A stretch of DNA of 64,000 nt. Source: Icerya purchasi. Lineage: Eukaryota > Arthropoda > Insecta > Hemiptera > Monophlebidae. Positions 24,675 to 35,600 of this stretch are shown here, in pieces. The notes below the pieces were generated by a model. It saw only the letters and a list, made by a program, of their open reading frames with translations, was not told the origin of the DNA and ran no database searches. The stretch's first letter is position 1, and each line of letters starts with the position of its first letter. Position numbers and translations under genes: made by a program. Location: NCBI GenBank assembly GCA_039619475.1, contig CM077115.1:28781083-28845082 (forward strand). Direction: 5' to 3'.

Positions 24675-24705
<31 letters not shown>

Positions 24706-25258
24706 GATTTATTAAATTTAAAACTATAACGCTGTTGCATAAATTTAAAAAAATTAAAATACACACGGGAAAAGGACTGTCAATATTTCAAATAGTCATT
24801 AAAGACAATTAATCGGTTGCCAGGGAGAAAAATGTGGTAGAATAATAGTAATATAGCATATTTTGTCGCGGCTATACTGCCCGCAGTAATTATTAAAATT
24901 ACAGTGTTTCTCCTGGAATGAATAGACGCGTCAATTCGGAAAAATTAAACGGATAGAAAATTAGCCCTACTAAAATAATATCCATATAATCGCAGGATTA
25001 ATGTTAAACCTTTCATAAAAATTTGCCATTGACTTACCGCGAATTTAGTTTCCAACAATTCTTGTAAATTTGTTTAATCTGCAAAAATTCGGACTGCAGC
25101 TTTGTAGAACTGAAGTTGTTTTTCTAAGATTCCATGTCATCTTAATTTTGTTAATAATACGAAATACGAAATACGAAATGCGAAAAAGAAATAAAATGCA
25201 ATAATTCCGAAACAGTTTAATATATAAATGCAAAATTGTACACGTAAATGCATTAAAG
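24119..25258. other. Unassigned A/T-rich DNA with a long T tract
   Basis: A run of about 27 T at 24,679-24,705 could be the poly(A) end of a minus-strand insertion, but the adjacent sequence shows no LINE or SINE motif I can read. A triple GAAATAC(GAAAT) block lies at 25,157-25,185. Confidence 0.4.
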
Positions 25259-26050
25259 CCCTGCAGGGCACAGGTTGCTGTAACTAGAGTTATCTTCTCT
25301 AGTAAGTAGTCACTCGACCGTCATATGGCGCTAGCCCCACCGACGCAGAAACAAAACAGCAACCACGTAAATTCCCCGTACGTCCACGTCGTGCAGGGTG
25401 GTAATTTTCTTTTCAGTCGGCTTACCGCTGATTAGAAAAGCTAAATCGGAATTCACACATGAAGCTAATAGGAAAACGGAGGTACTTGCCGAACGTGCTC
25501 TGACCAATAAATACCGTTAAGCTTTTCTTGCTGCAATAGCAACAGCAGACTATCAGCAACTCGCTCTTGACATAAGTGCCCGGTCGGGTTGATTAGCAAC
25601 TCAGAGCGAGCAGGCGAGTACTCAGCGCCTTAAAACTGGGTACTTTCGGCTAAGGCAGTGAACCCTGACAGAAAATCCGGCGGAAGGCAAATGGGACACC
25701 ACCGCTGTACCTTCATCCCCAGGTTACCGCAATGGCAGTAAATAAAACGAAAATAGCCCCGAGTCCGGTGCAGCCCTTCAATGGGCGCAGGGTGCGAAGA
25801 ATCTCGCCGTCTGCTCATGTGAATTACTAATCGTTTAGGGAAAAGTAGACGGAAAGAGAAGCCGAGGAAAGCGGAGAACGCGACCTGGTTAGATAACATC
25901 GAGGTATGGACGAGAACATGGTCGTTAGAAAGACTCATCCAAAACATGCCAGATATAGAAGTTGTTGATGCTGACATATGCGATCGTCAACGCTCTTCAA
26001 AGAATATGACACCAAGAAGAAGAAATGCATTAAAATCTATTTTTTTTTAA
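25259..26050 (+). mobile_element. Decayed LINE of another lineage; C-terminal tail readable
   Basis: The stretch is richer in G and C than its surroundings. From 25,871 a frame reads ATWLDNIEVWT, WSLERLIQNMPD, DADICDRQRSS and NMTPRRRN to a stop at 26,050. This matches the tail pattern W-(L/I)-(D/N)-N-I-x-x-W-T ... LIR.aqDR...W...VA(D/N)..NRQRS found at the end of many insect LINE polyproteins. Upstream the frames are too broken to name, and the left boundary is a guess based on composition. The antisense frame 25,630-25,977 is a shadow of this element. Confidence 0.5.
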
Positions 26051-26479
26051 TTTTCATGAAAATATATGTGTATAACACTCAAGTGGGCACAAAAAAAAAA
26101 CTTCGAAATGTACACGAAATTCAAAACTACCTAAAGAGTTTCGTGAAATTTGTAACTCGCCAAATAAACGTAACATTTAATGTACACGAACAATGAACGT
26201 TTTTAATAAGAAATTACTTTTAACTTTTCCCCTCTTAAGGAAAGATAAAAAAAAAAACAACGCGGGTTTGTAATTGGTAATAAGGGATTAATGTTGGTAA
26301 GAAAAATATAGCTAATCTCCGAAACTGAAGTGCTAGGTACACAAAAAACTTTCGAATTCTAAGAAAACGAAAATTTTTTCCGGCCATGTTTTTTTTTAAG
26401 TTTTTTTGAGGGAGGGCTTGTTTACACCCAGAAACAATTAGAAAAAGCAATAAATTATATGTTTATACGATGTCAAATG

Positions 26480-26715
26480 GTAGCGCAGTAGCCCAGTGGT
26501 TAAGATACTTAACTCCCCAGATCAGAGATCACGAGTTCGTGATTTGTCTCGTTCCAGGTCCAAGTCGCTCCCAGGTTTACTTAGCCCGAGATAATTGTGT
26601 ATCGGAGAAATCTGGGAAATTACAGGCAGGCTGTTGAGCTTAGTACATTGTGAACCTTAACTTCGTAATCCATGATACCTTATCAAGCATAACGGGCTTA
26701 CTTTACTCTTTTATT
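26480..26715 (+). mobile_element. tRNA-headed SINE family A, copy 2
   Basis: The head GTAGCGCAGTAGCCCAGTGG then TTAAGATACTT carries an A-box-like TAGCCCAGTGG. A degenerate B-box region (AGTTCGTGATTTGTC) follows, and the body ends in TAGTACATTGTGAACCTTAA..GGGCTTACTTTACT. It is flanked by TACGATGTCAAATG (26,466-26,479) and TACGATATCAAATG (26,716-26,729), a 14-bp target-site duplication with one mismatch. The central part is shorter than in the copy at 52 kb. Confidence 0.85.
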
Positions 26716-26729
26716 TACGATATCAAATG

Positions 26730-27184
26730 TTATTAGTGCGGAGAACAAAACAGTGGGAATAATGTGTGGAAAAAGAAAAGGACGTAAGAATATGAAGTAG
26801 GAAGATTAATACAAAGTAGAACACGCAACAGGAAAAGACAAACACTTAATAAACACATGATCAACATCGCAAACAAGCGCTTTGTTTGAGTGGAGAAGAT
26901 AAAATGGATAGGAAAGCAGGGGAAAACGAAAACGCAAGAAAGATAGTATAGTTTAAGAATGCAGGCGAATAGTGGATACAAAAACAGAGTGACAAAGTGA
27001 AGGAAACAAAAAGCGGATCAGCAGAAAAACGAGGCTGAACAGAGTTCCGAAAGTACAAGAAGTTCCCGAAGGTGAAGAAAGAAAAGGGCGTTTAGCAGGT
27101 GTTATATTTTAAAAATGTTGAATAATTTAACGGGGAAATATTTCATGCAAAATATAAAACACAATTGGAAAATAATGAAAAATA
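26730..27184. other. Purine-rich spacer, no gene
   Basis: The region is rich in GAAA/GGAAA on the plus strand, which makes the minus-strand frames at 26,733-26,981 and 26,861-27,058 open by chance (Phe/Ser/Cys-rich translations). No domain or repeat end is visible. Confidence 0.4.
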
Positions 27185-27186
27185 TA

Positions 27187-29393
27187 CAGTGATACTTCTG
27201 AATAACGGACAGTCACGGAACCAAAAAAATTGTCCACTATTAAGAAGTGTCCGCTAATGGGAAATAATAATGTATGTACAGTTTACTCAAATTTACATTA
27301 TTGTGTATATTTAACAAGAATATAAAAGATAGTACGTAATATAAAAAAATACAGTACATATTTACTTAAGACATACATGCGCTAAAATATGAAAAAAAAA
27401 TGTTCGTCTAATATAAAAATATGTGTATGTATGTACAATACTACTGCAGTACTTATGTTTGTATTCCAGGATTAGTTGATAAACAAGTTAGGCAATAGAG
27501 TATAAATTACTTTCTGTTTTTAAGAATGCAAGATAATCCATAATTTTAATCACTTATGTTCGAAGTATTTTTTTTTTTTTTAACACATGCTGTAAATCCT
27601 AGCGTATCGAACATATTTCAGTTTTCTATGAAAAAAAAATCGGTAATTTTACTTTGTTTCTTTCATTTAAAATTCATGACTCGACATGCACTTGCAGTTC
27701 GGATATCATTTTTAATAAACCTTCAGCATCAGCTTTATGAATGAAATACGATTTTTTTAGTTTTCCAATTAACGAGTCAACATTACTTAAAGTTTCACCA
27801 TCAACTTCAGTAGTTGTGTCTTCTTCGCCATCATAAACATTATTATTGCATTTATAAAGGTTACAAAAAGTATATAAAAAGTAACCTTGAAATCAGTTTT
27901 ATTCGAATATTATAAATTTAACGGAATTTATTGTTTTGGCTGCGCTGCATAAATTTCAAACCAAACGTTACAAAAAATAATCAGATGAAAATCAGCAGGT
28001 CATTCTGATTGTTTGCAAACCGGTTGCAATTGATTTGAAGATTTGAAAGAGCTTTTCGGGAATTTCGGAAAAATGTTTCACGTCTACACAAAGTACTATT
28101 TATTTTTTCCGCCGCGGTGAATTTCAATGTGCACACTTCTCGTGCCAGTAAGATTGAAAAGAAAACAAATATAGCTCATCTATATTCGACAACAGTCCCT
28201 ATCATCGTCCCTTTTCAATAGCAGAGTCACTTCCTCGTTAATGTCATACGGAGTCGGTTCGGCTCGACCAACTTTGACTATTAATATCTTCAACTTGTTT
28301 AATATATCCTTCAACTTAGGCGTGTTTTTTTTCGCTGGCAACCTCTATAATTTACAAAAAAAGTAGAACTGGATCGAAGTTCTACAAGATCCAGAAACAT
28401 TTCAACGACTAAATAATTCCAAATTAAAAAAAAAATAAACCTTTCTTTCTACGATATTTTAAAACGACATTTACAATTTCAAAAACACTACTTGCTTACA
28501 CTTCTAAAGATAACAAACAGGGGATACACTTCTTTCTACTTTTTTCAAAATCGAACGTAAGTGTACGAAAATAGAAGACAAATTACAGCGATATCTCCAC
28601 ATAGATGTAATATTATCTATATCTTCCCGATATTCTGTAGGATTTCCGGTGGATGTAATTCTGTTTTTTAAAACCTGTAATTGAAATAACTTACCGCTTC
28701 GAGAAATTCGATGCAATATCGGTTGCTTTTAAACAAAAGGAAGCAGAAAATGTCTTTTAAAAAATTAAAAACACGGGTTACGTATTACAAAAAATCTAGT
28801 TTCATTTAATCTAGTAGTCGCACAAATAAAAAATGGACAGTAAAATGATTGAATATGACTAAAACTAATATCACTTCGTGGTATATTCTTTGTTCTGAAA
28901 CATTTCAGTCGAAATTTTAGTCAGGAAAATAGAAAAGTACACTTCATTCGGAACATAAACACTATATTATATGCACACCTGTATTCATCCGCGCCTCTAG
29001 CCGTTAGTGTTCAATAGTATAATCGTTTTTATATATATGTACGTTTAAATTTGTTACAATTTAATATAGCCTCCTGAAATACTTCGGGGGAACCGCCATT
29101 TTGCACAGTTGAAAAAAGTAGAAAATTTTACTTATTCGAACGACTACACTCACTTTAGCTACCGTTGAAAGTGATACGACTTTTGTCTTTTTTTTAACAA
29201 ACTTTGTCCGTTTAACAGAAATCGAATTTCCAAAATCATACTTATTAAAGTGTCCGCATACGTAATTGGGAAGGTCCGTTATTGGATAATATTTTTATAT
29301 TGTGTCTTATGGGAAAATGCCGGGGATTTTTAAATTGTCCGCTATTAGGAAATGTTCGCTATTTAAAAGTGTCCGTTAGTAGAAGTTTCATTG
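27187..29393 (-). mobile_element. pogo/Tigger-like DNA transposon, decayed
   Basis: The left end is CAGTGATACTTCTGAATAACGG; the right end, read in reverse, is CAATGAAACTTCTACTAACGG. Both are flanked by TA (27,185-27,186 and 29,394-29,395), the usual target duplication of this superfamily. Near both ends, short 'A(A/G)CGGACA'/'GCGGACA' boxes recur, a subterminal pattern seen in Tigger-like elements. The 2.2-kb length fits an autonomous pogo-type element. On the minus strand, 27,870-27,685 reads NVYDGEEDTTTEVDGETLSN, then LIGKLKKSYFIHKADAEGLL and a stop, like an acidic transposase C-terminus. The catalytic core could not be read, so assignment rests on ends, TA and length. Confidence 0.6.
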
Positions 29394-29436
29394 TATTTAT
29401 AATTTTTAACCAAACACATAAAACAACCCATAGATA

Positions 29437-29605
29437 TCTTTTTTTTTTTTTTTTTTTTTCTTGGGCGCGTCAACCATGGACATTTACCCAATATGAAGGA
29501 CTAACAGAATGATGAAACGTAGGGATTTGTAAGTGATATCAGGAAGTGATTAGAAACAGAAGACGGTAGCCAATACAGGGATCACAGAAGGAGAAGGAAG
29601 CCATA
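29437..29605 (-). mobile_element. LINE 3'-end copy 3, minus strand
   Basis: A run of T (29,440-29,459) is followed by the reverse complement of the family's 3' tail (TGGGTAAATGTCC-ATGGTTGACGCGCCC when read on the minus strand). Upstream in the element a decayed LPSPS..IPVLAT segment corresponds to LPSPSLVQAL of copy 1. It inserted about 45 bases beyond the right end of the pogo-like element. Confidence 0.65.
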
Positions 29606-31480
29606 GTATCATATCTCGATTAATCCTGTTTTACGTAAGCAATAATTATTATTTTAAGAATGATAAAAAGGGCTCTCTTATAAATGGTTTTTTTCTAAAT
29701 AATCATACTTAAGGACAAAATATATTTTACTCATCGCGATCGAACGCTTAAACTTTTACACTCTTTTTTTTTTTTTTGTTTTGTAACACATGGCCAAACA
29801 CTCCACGAAGATAATGTTCAAAACTAGTCGGTCTTTTTTGTTTTCGTTCTCTAGCCCCATAATTTATTGTTCGTATTTATTTATTTATTTATTTTTTTAA
29901 ATGTATTTAATCTAGTTGGAAATGTTTATATAAAATTTTCCAACATTACAAATTGCGTACATTTTTCTCGAATTACATTTTGCGAAGAATGCTTGAAGCT
30001 GTACAGTTCTAAACGCGAGGGTCGAAAAGGAAATAATAAATTATCGCAAGAGGCGAAGAATGGTAGTACCCCAAACAAAGCAGCATATTTACACTATTCT
30101 TAGGTTGCGTGGATAATGGTTAATATTCGATTTAAAAAGTTAATCCCTACCCCCTGCAGTGGTACAAAAGATGAATTACACTTTTATCATCATTGATTTA
30201 TTTCTGTTTTAACCGCCGCAATGTGTTTTACTTTCTTCTTTTTTTCCTTTTTTTTTTCAATCGGACTCCCCGATAAACTTTCACTTGTTACGAGTGACTT
30301 TTTGCTTATTTATTTTAGAGATTTTAAACAGGTGCTAATTGCGACGTCTTTCATTTCAACTAGCTACGAAAACTTACTAGCACAGAGAAATATAACGCAC
30401 TGAAAGAATAGATTTTTTTCAGTTTTCTCATTAACAGAAATTACTGATGTAGAATTTTAAATATGACGAAAAATGAAAAAGAAAATAAAAGTAAACGCAA
30501 AATCTGATCGTAACAAAAAGAAGAGAAAAAAATAGTTACGTTAATGACGCAACGGTATCGCAAGATAAGACGCGGTCGAGGGAAAGCATTTTGAAAATTA
30601 GGCTGGTTCGTGTAACACTTAAATTAGACAATAAAATGAAAATCCGATTTCCTAATAGAAGGTTCGAAAGCAGTAGCTAATAGCCGACTTCGGGGCTTAT
30701 GTCATCGCAAACTCGTAAAGTTGCCTCTCAGAAATATGTGTGCATTTACGCTTACGGAACATCCGTAAAGATTTTAACGTGATTTCAAGTAATCAAACTG
30801 TGATAAGTGAAAAAATTGGTATTGAAAAATGCACCACATATACATGCGGTGGTCATTCGCAAAAAAAGGGAAAATAAAACAATTCGCTGTTATCATATTT
30901 TATTACGAAGACCATACTTGGTGACATTGCAAAGTCCACTTTATTGCGCTACTAAAGTTAACGTGGGCATGTTGTTACGCACGTGCATAATTATAACAGC
31001 GATATTTATGTGTTCTCTGCTCTTCATTTCATCGGCACTGATACTTTAAACACCACAGCGAATATTTAATGGCAGAAGCTTAACAGGTTTCTCTTTCCTT
31101 ATTTATACCTTTCGTCTCCTGCATATTCTTTACATCAATTTAAAGGTCAGTAAAAGTAGAAAAACAAAATTATTCAACAACGCATTTCAAATTTTCACCG
31201 ACTTCAAAAATGATCGCATATACCCATGTGCACCGATTTTAACGATTTATTGTACATTCGAAAGTGTACCATTCAGCAATGGGGCACCCTGTAAGTATAC
31301 CGGTAATTATTGGTGAACGCAGATACCCAGCAGTCATTAAAATAAATCTCAAAAAAAATACGGTCCCTTTAGATAATTTTTTCTTAGATTTACGATACTA
31401 TTAATATTAAGCATGGAAATGTAATTCGAAAAAAAATTAAGGTATTATCAATGTTAAATACCACGAATATAAATATAGAT
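29606..31480. other. A/T-rich DNA without a recognised gene
   Basis: Frames at 29,867-30,103, 30,221-30,403 and 30,807-31,049 show no domain. Near 31,194-31,211 the inverted sequence of the GAAGTCGGT repeat end (AAATTTTCACCGACTTC) is visible. Confidence 0.4.
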
Positions 31481-31500
31481 TCGAATATATATATATATGT

Positions 31501-31713
31501 AACTCTCGGAAACAGCCACACTTGAAGTGGGACTATGAATTTAAACGAAAACTGGGAGTCACCTGGACCAGAATTGCCCAAGACCGGCAGAAATGGCGAA
31601 GAATAGTAGATGAACAACGGGACCACCTAATCTGGAATTCAATTCAAAAAGAGGCTAAACTATGAAATACTGGTGATTAGCTGACAAATAATAATAATAA
31701 TAATAATAATAAC
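31501..31713 (+). mobile_element. LINE tail fragment of another lineage with (AAT)n end
   Basis: From 31,501 a frame of 54 codons reads KQPHLKWDYEF, KLGVTWTRIAQDRQKWRRIV and ends KEAKL-stop at 31,665. This matches the C-terminal signature 'GRP.lRW.d.i.k.lG.nWtriAqDR..Wr' of many insect LINE polyproteins. A TAATAATAA array follows (31,688-31,713), as in elements that end in microsatellite tails instead of poly(A). It is 5'-truncated and starts directly after a (TA)n run. Confidence 0.75.
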
Positions 31714-32924
31714 AATAATGTAAATTCATGGACTTACAACGTGAATTTTATAGAGTGGCCTAGTTATTTGCATTGTATGGCCATTTACATCACGTAATCA
31801 TAACAGGGTCAGTAAATTTTTCATTTGCTGAAGATTCCGAATGTTCGATTAATGTTAATGAAAACCGTGTTTACATTTAGGTGATACTAAATTCAAAACA
31901 ATTTTTTTTGTATATCGTCCGTTAACCTCGCGCGATATTCATGTACATGTCTATACCTATTTCTACATTGCATAAACATTTTTAATCGTAATAAACGTGT
32001 CACAAAGAGAAGTCGCATTGATTATCGCATTTTTTTTTTTAGAATTTTTCTTGAAGGTCAAATATTTCGGTAAACAAATTGAAATATGACTTCGTTATCT
32101 GCAAATAACAAGATTTCTACCAATATGCACACGTGAAGAAAAAAACTATTCCTTTCCGAACTTAGAAGTTCTCGAAGCCAAGTGAGTCCAATTTCGAAAT
32201 TGTTATACGGCTGAACCCTTCAATATGCAGTATTTTTATTATCGAATTACAGTTTTGTGCGCCAAGAGTTCAAATTTGTCATTGTTTAATATAGGCTATG
32301 TTCTTTCCTTCAATGTTGCGACAAAATGTGAACATTTACAATGTTTTGAAATCTTCAAATATATAAAGCACTCTCGTCGCCACAATAATGACGGTTTATT
32401 TTCCACATATTTTTTTAACTTTCTGCAATTTTCGAATATTCCGTTAATTCCGTTCACACTAGCGCTGAACTTTTTCCATTAATATATAGCACAACCGGGA
32501 AAAAAATATTTTTCCGAACCTGGAAGTTCATGAAAGAACAGTTTTAAAACTGCATATCGGTTATTTGTTTTTTACGAATTTTCTCTTTACATATATATTT
32601 AAGATGTAATTAGTTTACCTTAGCTGATCTATTACGAGCAGGGAGCGGGTTAAATTATTTTATTTAAAAAAGGTTTATTGCCTCATGTTACTATACTATA
32701 CGCATGATATGAATGGAAACCCGTTAAATTCGGAAAAAAGTCTTAGCTTAAAATTAAGTCGATGTTTTAATTCTACACTTCTGAAATTTTATAATGTGTT
32801 TATTGGAAATGTTTAAGATAATCAGATACTTTGGAAACAAACGAGCGAATAACACCAATTTATATAATATTAATGATGAGAATTTATTTGTATTATCAGA
32901 TTATACGAAAGGTATTTTTTTTGG
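31714..32924. other. A/T-rich DNA without a recognised gene
   Basis: Two related segments near 32,140-32,190 and 32,490-32,540 share TTTTTCCGAACCTGGAAGTTC-like sequence, suggesting an old local duplication. The frame 32,225-32,482 has no domain. Confidence 0.4.
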
Positions 32925-32932
32925 GATAGAAC

Positions 32933-32994
32933 CAGGGCCGTATCTAGACCAAAATTTCGGGAGGGGTTACGAAAATATTTCTATACATACATAT

Positions 32995-33046
<52 letters not shown>

Positions 33047-33250
33047 AACACTACAATAAAAACAAATAAAAAACAATCGTTTCCATAGAATTCATAAAAA
33101 TTTCAATTTTCTTTTCTTTTGTCAAAAACTGAAAAGAAATAAATTCATTCTGAATTTCAGTCCATTTAATTTAAGCAGTTATTATTTCGCAGACATTTCG
33201 GGGGGAGGGGGGTTGAACCCTGAAAATCATCCCTTAGATACGATTTTAGG
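32933..33250 (+). mobile_element. MITE with CAGGGCCGTATCTAG-type ends, copy A
   Basis: The 5' end CAGGGCCGTATCTAGACC is mirrored imperfectly by the 3' end, which in reverse reads CCTAAAATCGTATCTAAGGG. The hexamer TAGAAC flanks both sides (32,927-32,932 and 33,251-33,256), inside a nearly matching octamer GATAGAAC/GGTAGAAC, consistent with hAT-type 8-bp duplications after decay. The interior has a (TA)n run and no coding capacity. Copy B lies in opposite orientation at 34,769 and beyond. Confidence 0.65.
33001..33045. repeat. (TA)n microsatellite inside the MITE
   Basis: A pure TA run. The corresponding run is also present in copy B (35,057-35,084), so it belongs to the element. Confidence 0.9.
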
Positions 33251-33900
33251 TAGAACTTTTTATTGATGAATTTTAAGCAAAAACAATTTAAAATCATCTA
33301 AAAATTCAAGATTGTGTACAAAAAAATCTGTACGGTGAGGTCCATCGAGGATACTGATTTTAGTTTAGCCTTTTGAAATCAATTGTCGTCATTACCAGTA
33401 ATTATTGCATTGGTTTGTACGGTATTGTTTTATAGGTAAATTTTTGCAATATTTTATAAAACATTTAAATATGAAAAAAATTTAAAATACCATATACAAA
33501 ACAATTGTAGGTCTCTAATCTGGCGAATAACTTTTCCATTACGTAACAAGTTTCACGTGAGAAAAGATTTCACACAGTCAAAAATTTTATCTCGATCCGA
33601 CTGTGATTATCAAAAAAAAAAAAAAGAACAAAAACTTCTTTTCATTTAAATATAGATACTCAAATATAACAGGATACCGCGAAATATTATTATTATTATT
33701 CTATCTCCCTCGTTGCCGAGTATGAGTGCCGCTTTACTGCTATTGATGTTTGTGTCATATATACATATATATATATATATAATTATTGTATGTAAAATTT
33801 AATAATTATATTATTATTCTCCTAGAAACAAAAGTTTAATCTTCATTTTCATATTTATTTTGAACTGTAACTATATTACTTCACTACTTTAACACAATCC
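33251..33900. other. A/T-rich DNA without a recognised gene
   Basis: Only homopolymers and a TA run (33,757-33,781) are seen. Confidence 0.45.
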
Positions 33901-33904
33901 ATGG

Positions 33905-34313
33905 CAGGGCCGTGCCCAGAATTTTTAAGGGGAGGGGGGTTAAAAAATATCTTGGCATATTTATTTTATAAATAACAATACATTTTTCACCAATATTCGT
34001 GCTATTAATAATTTCCATAATTTTGATTTATATATTAATAATTTACGTAAATGAATTACCGTATAAACATTAATAGAAATTACGTATGTTATTGATTATG
34101 CTCGTAATAAAAAATTTCGCATAAAATATTAATGAAGTACCTAAAAATATGGAGCATTTTTTTTCTTTTTTCTTTTTTCTTTTAAAGGTAAGAACACCTT
34201 AAAAAATCATCAATATTTATTTTAAATTTTTGATTTTTTTCAGACTTTTGTGTATTTATAAAAACTATTTTAGTTCTAATGTGGGGGGTTTAACCAAACG
34301 GCCTTGATCCCTG
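33905..34313. mobile_element. MITE-like element with CAGGG ends and G-rich subterminal boxes
   Basis: The left end CAGGGCCGTGCCCAGAA and an AGGGGAGGGGGGTTAA box are mirrored by GGGGGGTTTAACCAAACGG and GATCCCTG at the right, i.e. an imperfect inverted repeat CAGGG...GGCCGT...TTAACCCCCC. The roughly 410-bp interior is A/T-rich and non-coding. The ends resemble those of hAT-derived MITEs, but I do not see a convincing flanking duplication. Confidence 0.5.
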
Positions 34314-34507
34314 GATATAAATGTTACACATATTTTTATTTAAATTAATTAACAAATAAAGCTTTACATATCAAGTAGTTTTCATTGTTTATGAAAATAA
34401 AAACATTTTAGTTAAAACATTATACTTTTTATAAAATTTCTACTTATTCCAATAAACTAAGTAATAATCACGATTATACGCTCATCTTCCACATTTTGTT
34501 TATCGGA

Positions 34508-34768
34508 ATTTTTTTTTTTTTTTTTTTCTTAGGTTTGACCAGCGCTGAGGGCAGAAGCTACCCAACCACCTTTGAAGACGGCAAACTTAAGATATAGGAA
34601 GCATTATAGGGAGTAGGAAAATTCAGCTTTAATAGCTGAGCGTATAGGATATTACGTACGGAGGAAAGATTGGAACGTTCAAACAGTACGTGGTCAGGAT
34701 CACAAATGAAAATAAGGTCACTAGAGTGCAAAGGACAATAAGGGGACAGGAAAAGATCAAACCGTGAG
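34508..34768 (-). mobile_element. LINE 3'-end copy 4, minus strand
   Basis: A T run at 34,508-34,527 is the reversed poly(A). The minus frame reads RFDLFLSPYCPLHSSD, CDPDHVLFERSN, LNFPTPYNASYILSLPSS, matching SSPHCPLHSDD, DADHVFFQCSS and LGLPTPYCASYILSFPSP of the long copy. The element stops abruptly at 34,768 where the CAGGG end of the MITE begins, so one is inserted in or truncated by the other. Confidence 0.8.
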
Positions 34769-35049
34769 CAGGGTCGTATCTGAGGGTGGTTTTCTAGGTT
34801 CAAACCGTCCTAAATGTCTGCGAAATAATTACTGCTTGAATTAAATGGACCGAAATTCAGAATAAATTTATTTCTTTTCAATTTTTGACAAAAGATTAGA
34901 AAACCAACATTTTTATGAATTCTATGGGAACGACTATTTTTTATTTGTTTTTATTGTAGTGTTCAAATATTGCATATACAATAATTGACTAGAAGGTTTT
35001 AGTATACCATTTATAAATAAATATATTTCATGATAACACACACGCACAC

Positions 35050-35090
<41 letters not shown>
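34769..35090 (-). mobile_element. MITE with CAGGG-CGTATCT ends, copy B, inverted
   Basis: The end CAGGGTCGTATCTGAGGG at 34,769 is the 3' terminus read backwards. About 200 bases that follow are the reverse complement of 33,038-33,240 in copy A (GAACACTACAATAAAAACAA, ATAGAATTCATAAAAAT, GTCCATTTAATTCAAGCAGT), including the TA array at 35,057-35,084. The other terminus was not located with confidence; a G/C-tract element end near 35,320-35,345 may belong to it or to another MITE. Confidence 0.65.
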
Positions 35091-35600
35091 AAATTACAAT
35101 TAGAAAATACAAAAAATACAAACACAAACGCATTAAACATATACTGTTTTAGTCTGACTGTACCACTAGGCTTCTCCATGTATATTAATGATAATCTCTT
35201 TAAGCATATTTTTTTAACAATAGTATATTTCCATAACACTTTATGATGACATTAGTATATTAGATGTTTTATTATATTCTTATTATTTCTATTATTTTTG
35301 TTTGTTTTTCCTGAAGCTAGGTTTTTTTGTTGCCCCTCCCCTCCCCCCGCATGCCCCAATATTGTAACTTGGTATAATTTATTACCTAAGCATAAACCTG
35401 GCGTAGTTGAGTTACTGTTGCCCGTTGGAAAGAAAATAATTGTTCAATACACGTGTATTACGCAATATTACGCTATTGTACCAGGGATGAATTCAGGAAT
35501 CTGTTTCCGGGAGGCAATTTATGTTCTAGGGGAGGGGGGCAACGATTTGTTTTATATTTCTATTGAGAACATTTTTTTGGGATATTCCTGAATAAAACCA
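35091..35600. mobile_element. Possible further MITE ends with G-rich boxes
   Basis: A CCCCTCCCCTCCCCCC box near 35,330 and an inverted counterpart GGGGAGGGGGGCAACG near 35,528 face each other, with CCAGGGATGAATTCAGG at 35,480. The pattern recalls the G-box MITEs at 33.2 and 33.9 kb, but I cannot pair the ends securely. The frame 35,298-35,591 is a by-product. Confidence 0.3.

Noticed and set aside
24679..24705. Poly(T) tract as the end of a minus-strand retrogene
   Set aside because: No coding or SINE/LINE sequence adjoins it and no target duplication was visible.
25630..25977. 115-codon minus frame
   Set aside because: It is antisense to a LINE tail whose plus-strand motif (WLDNIEVWT...RQRSS) is recognisable.
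32794..33069. 91-codon plus frame ending in an IYIYIY stretch
   Set aside because: It is made by a (TA)n array inside a MITE and crosses the MITE boundary.
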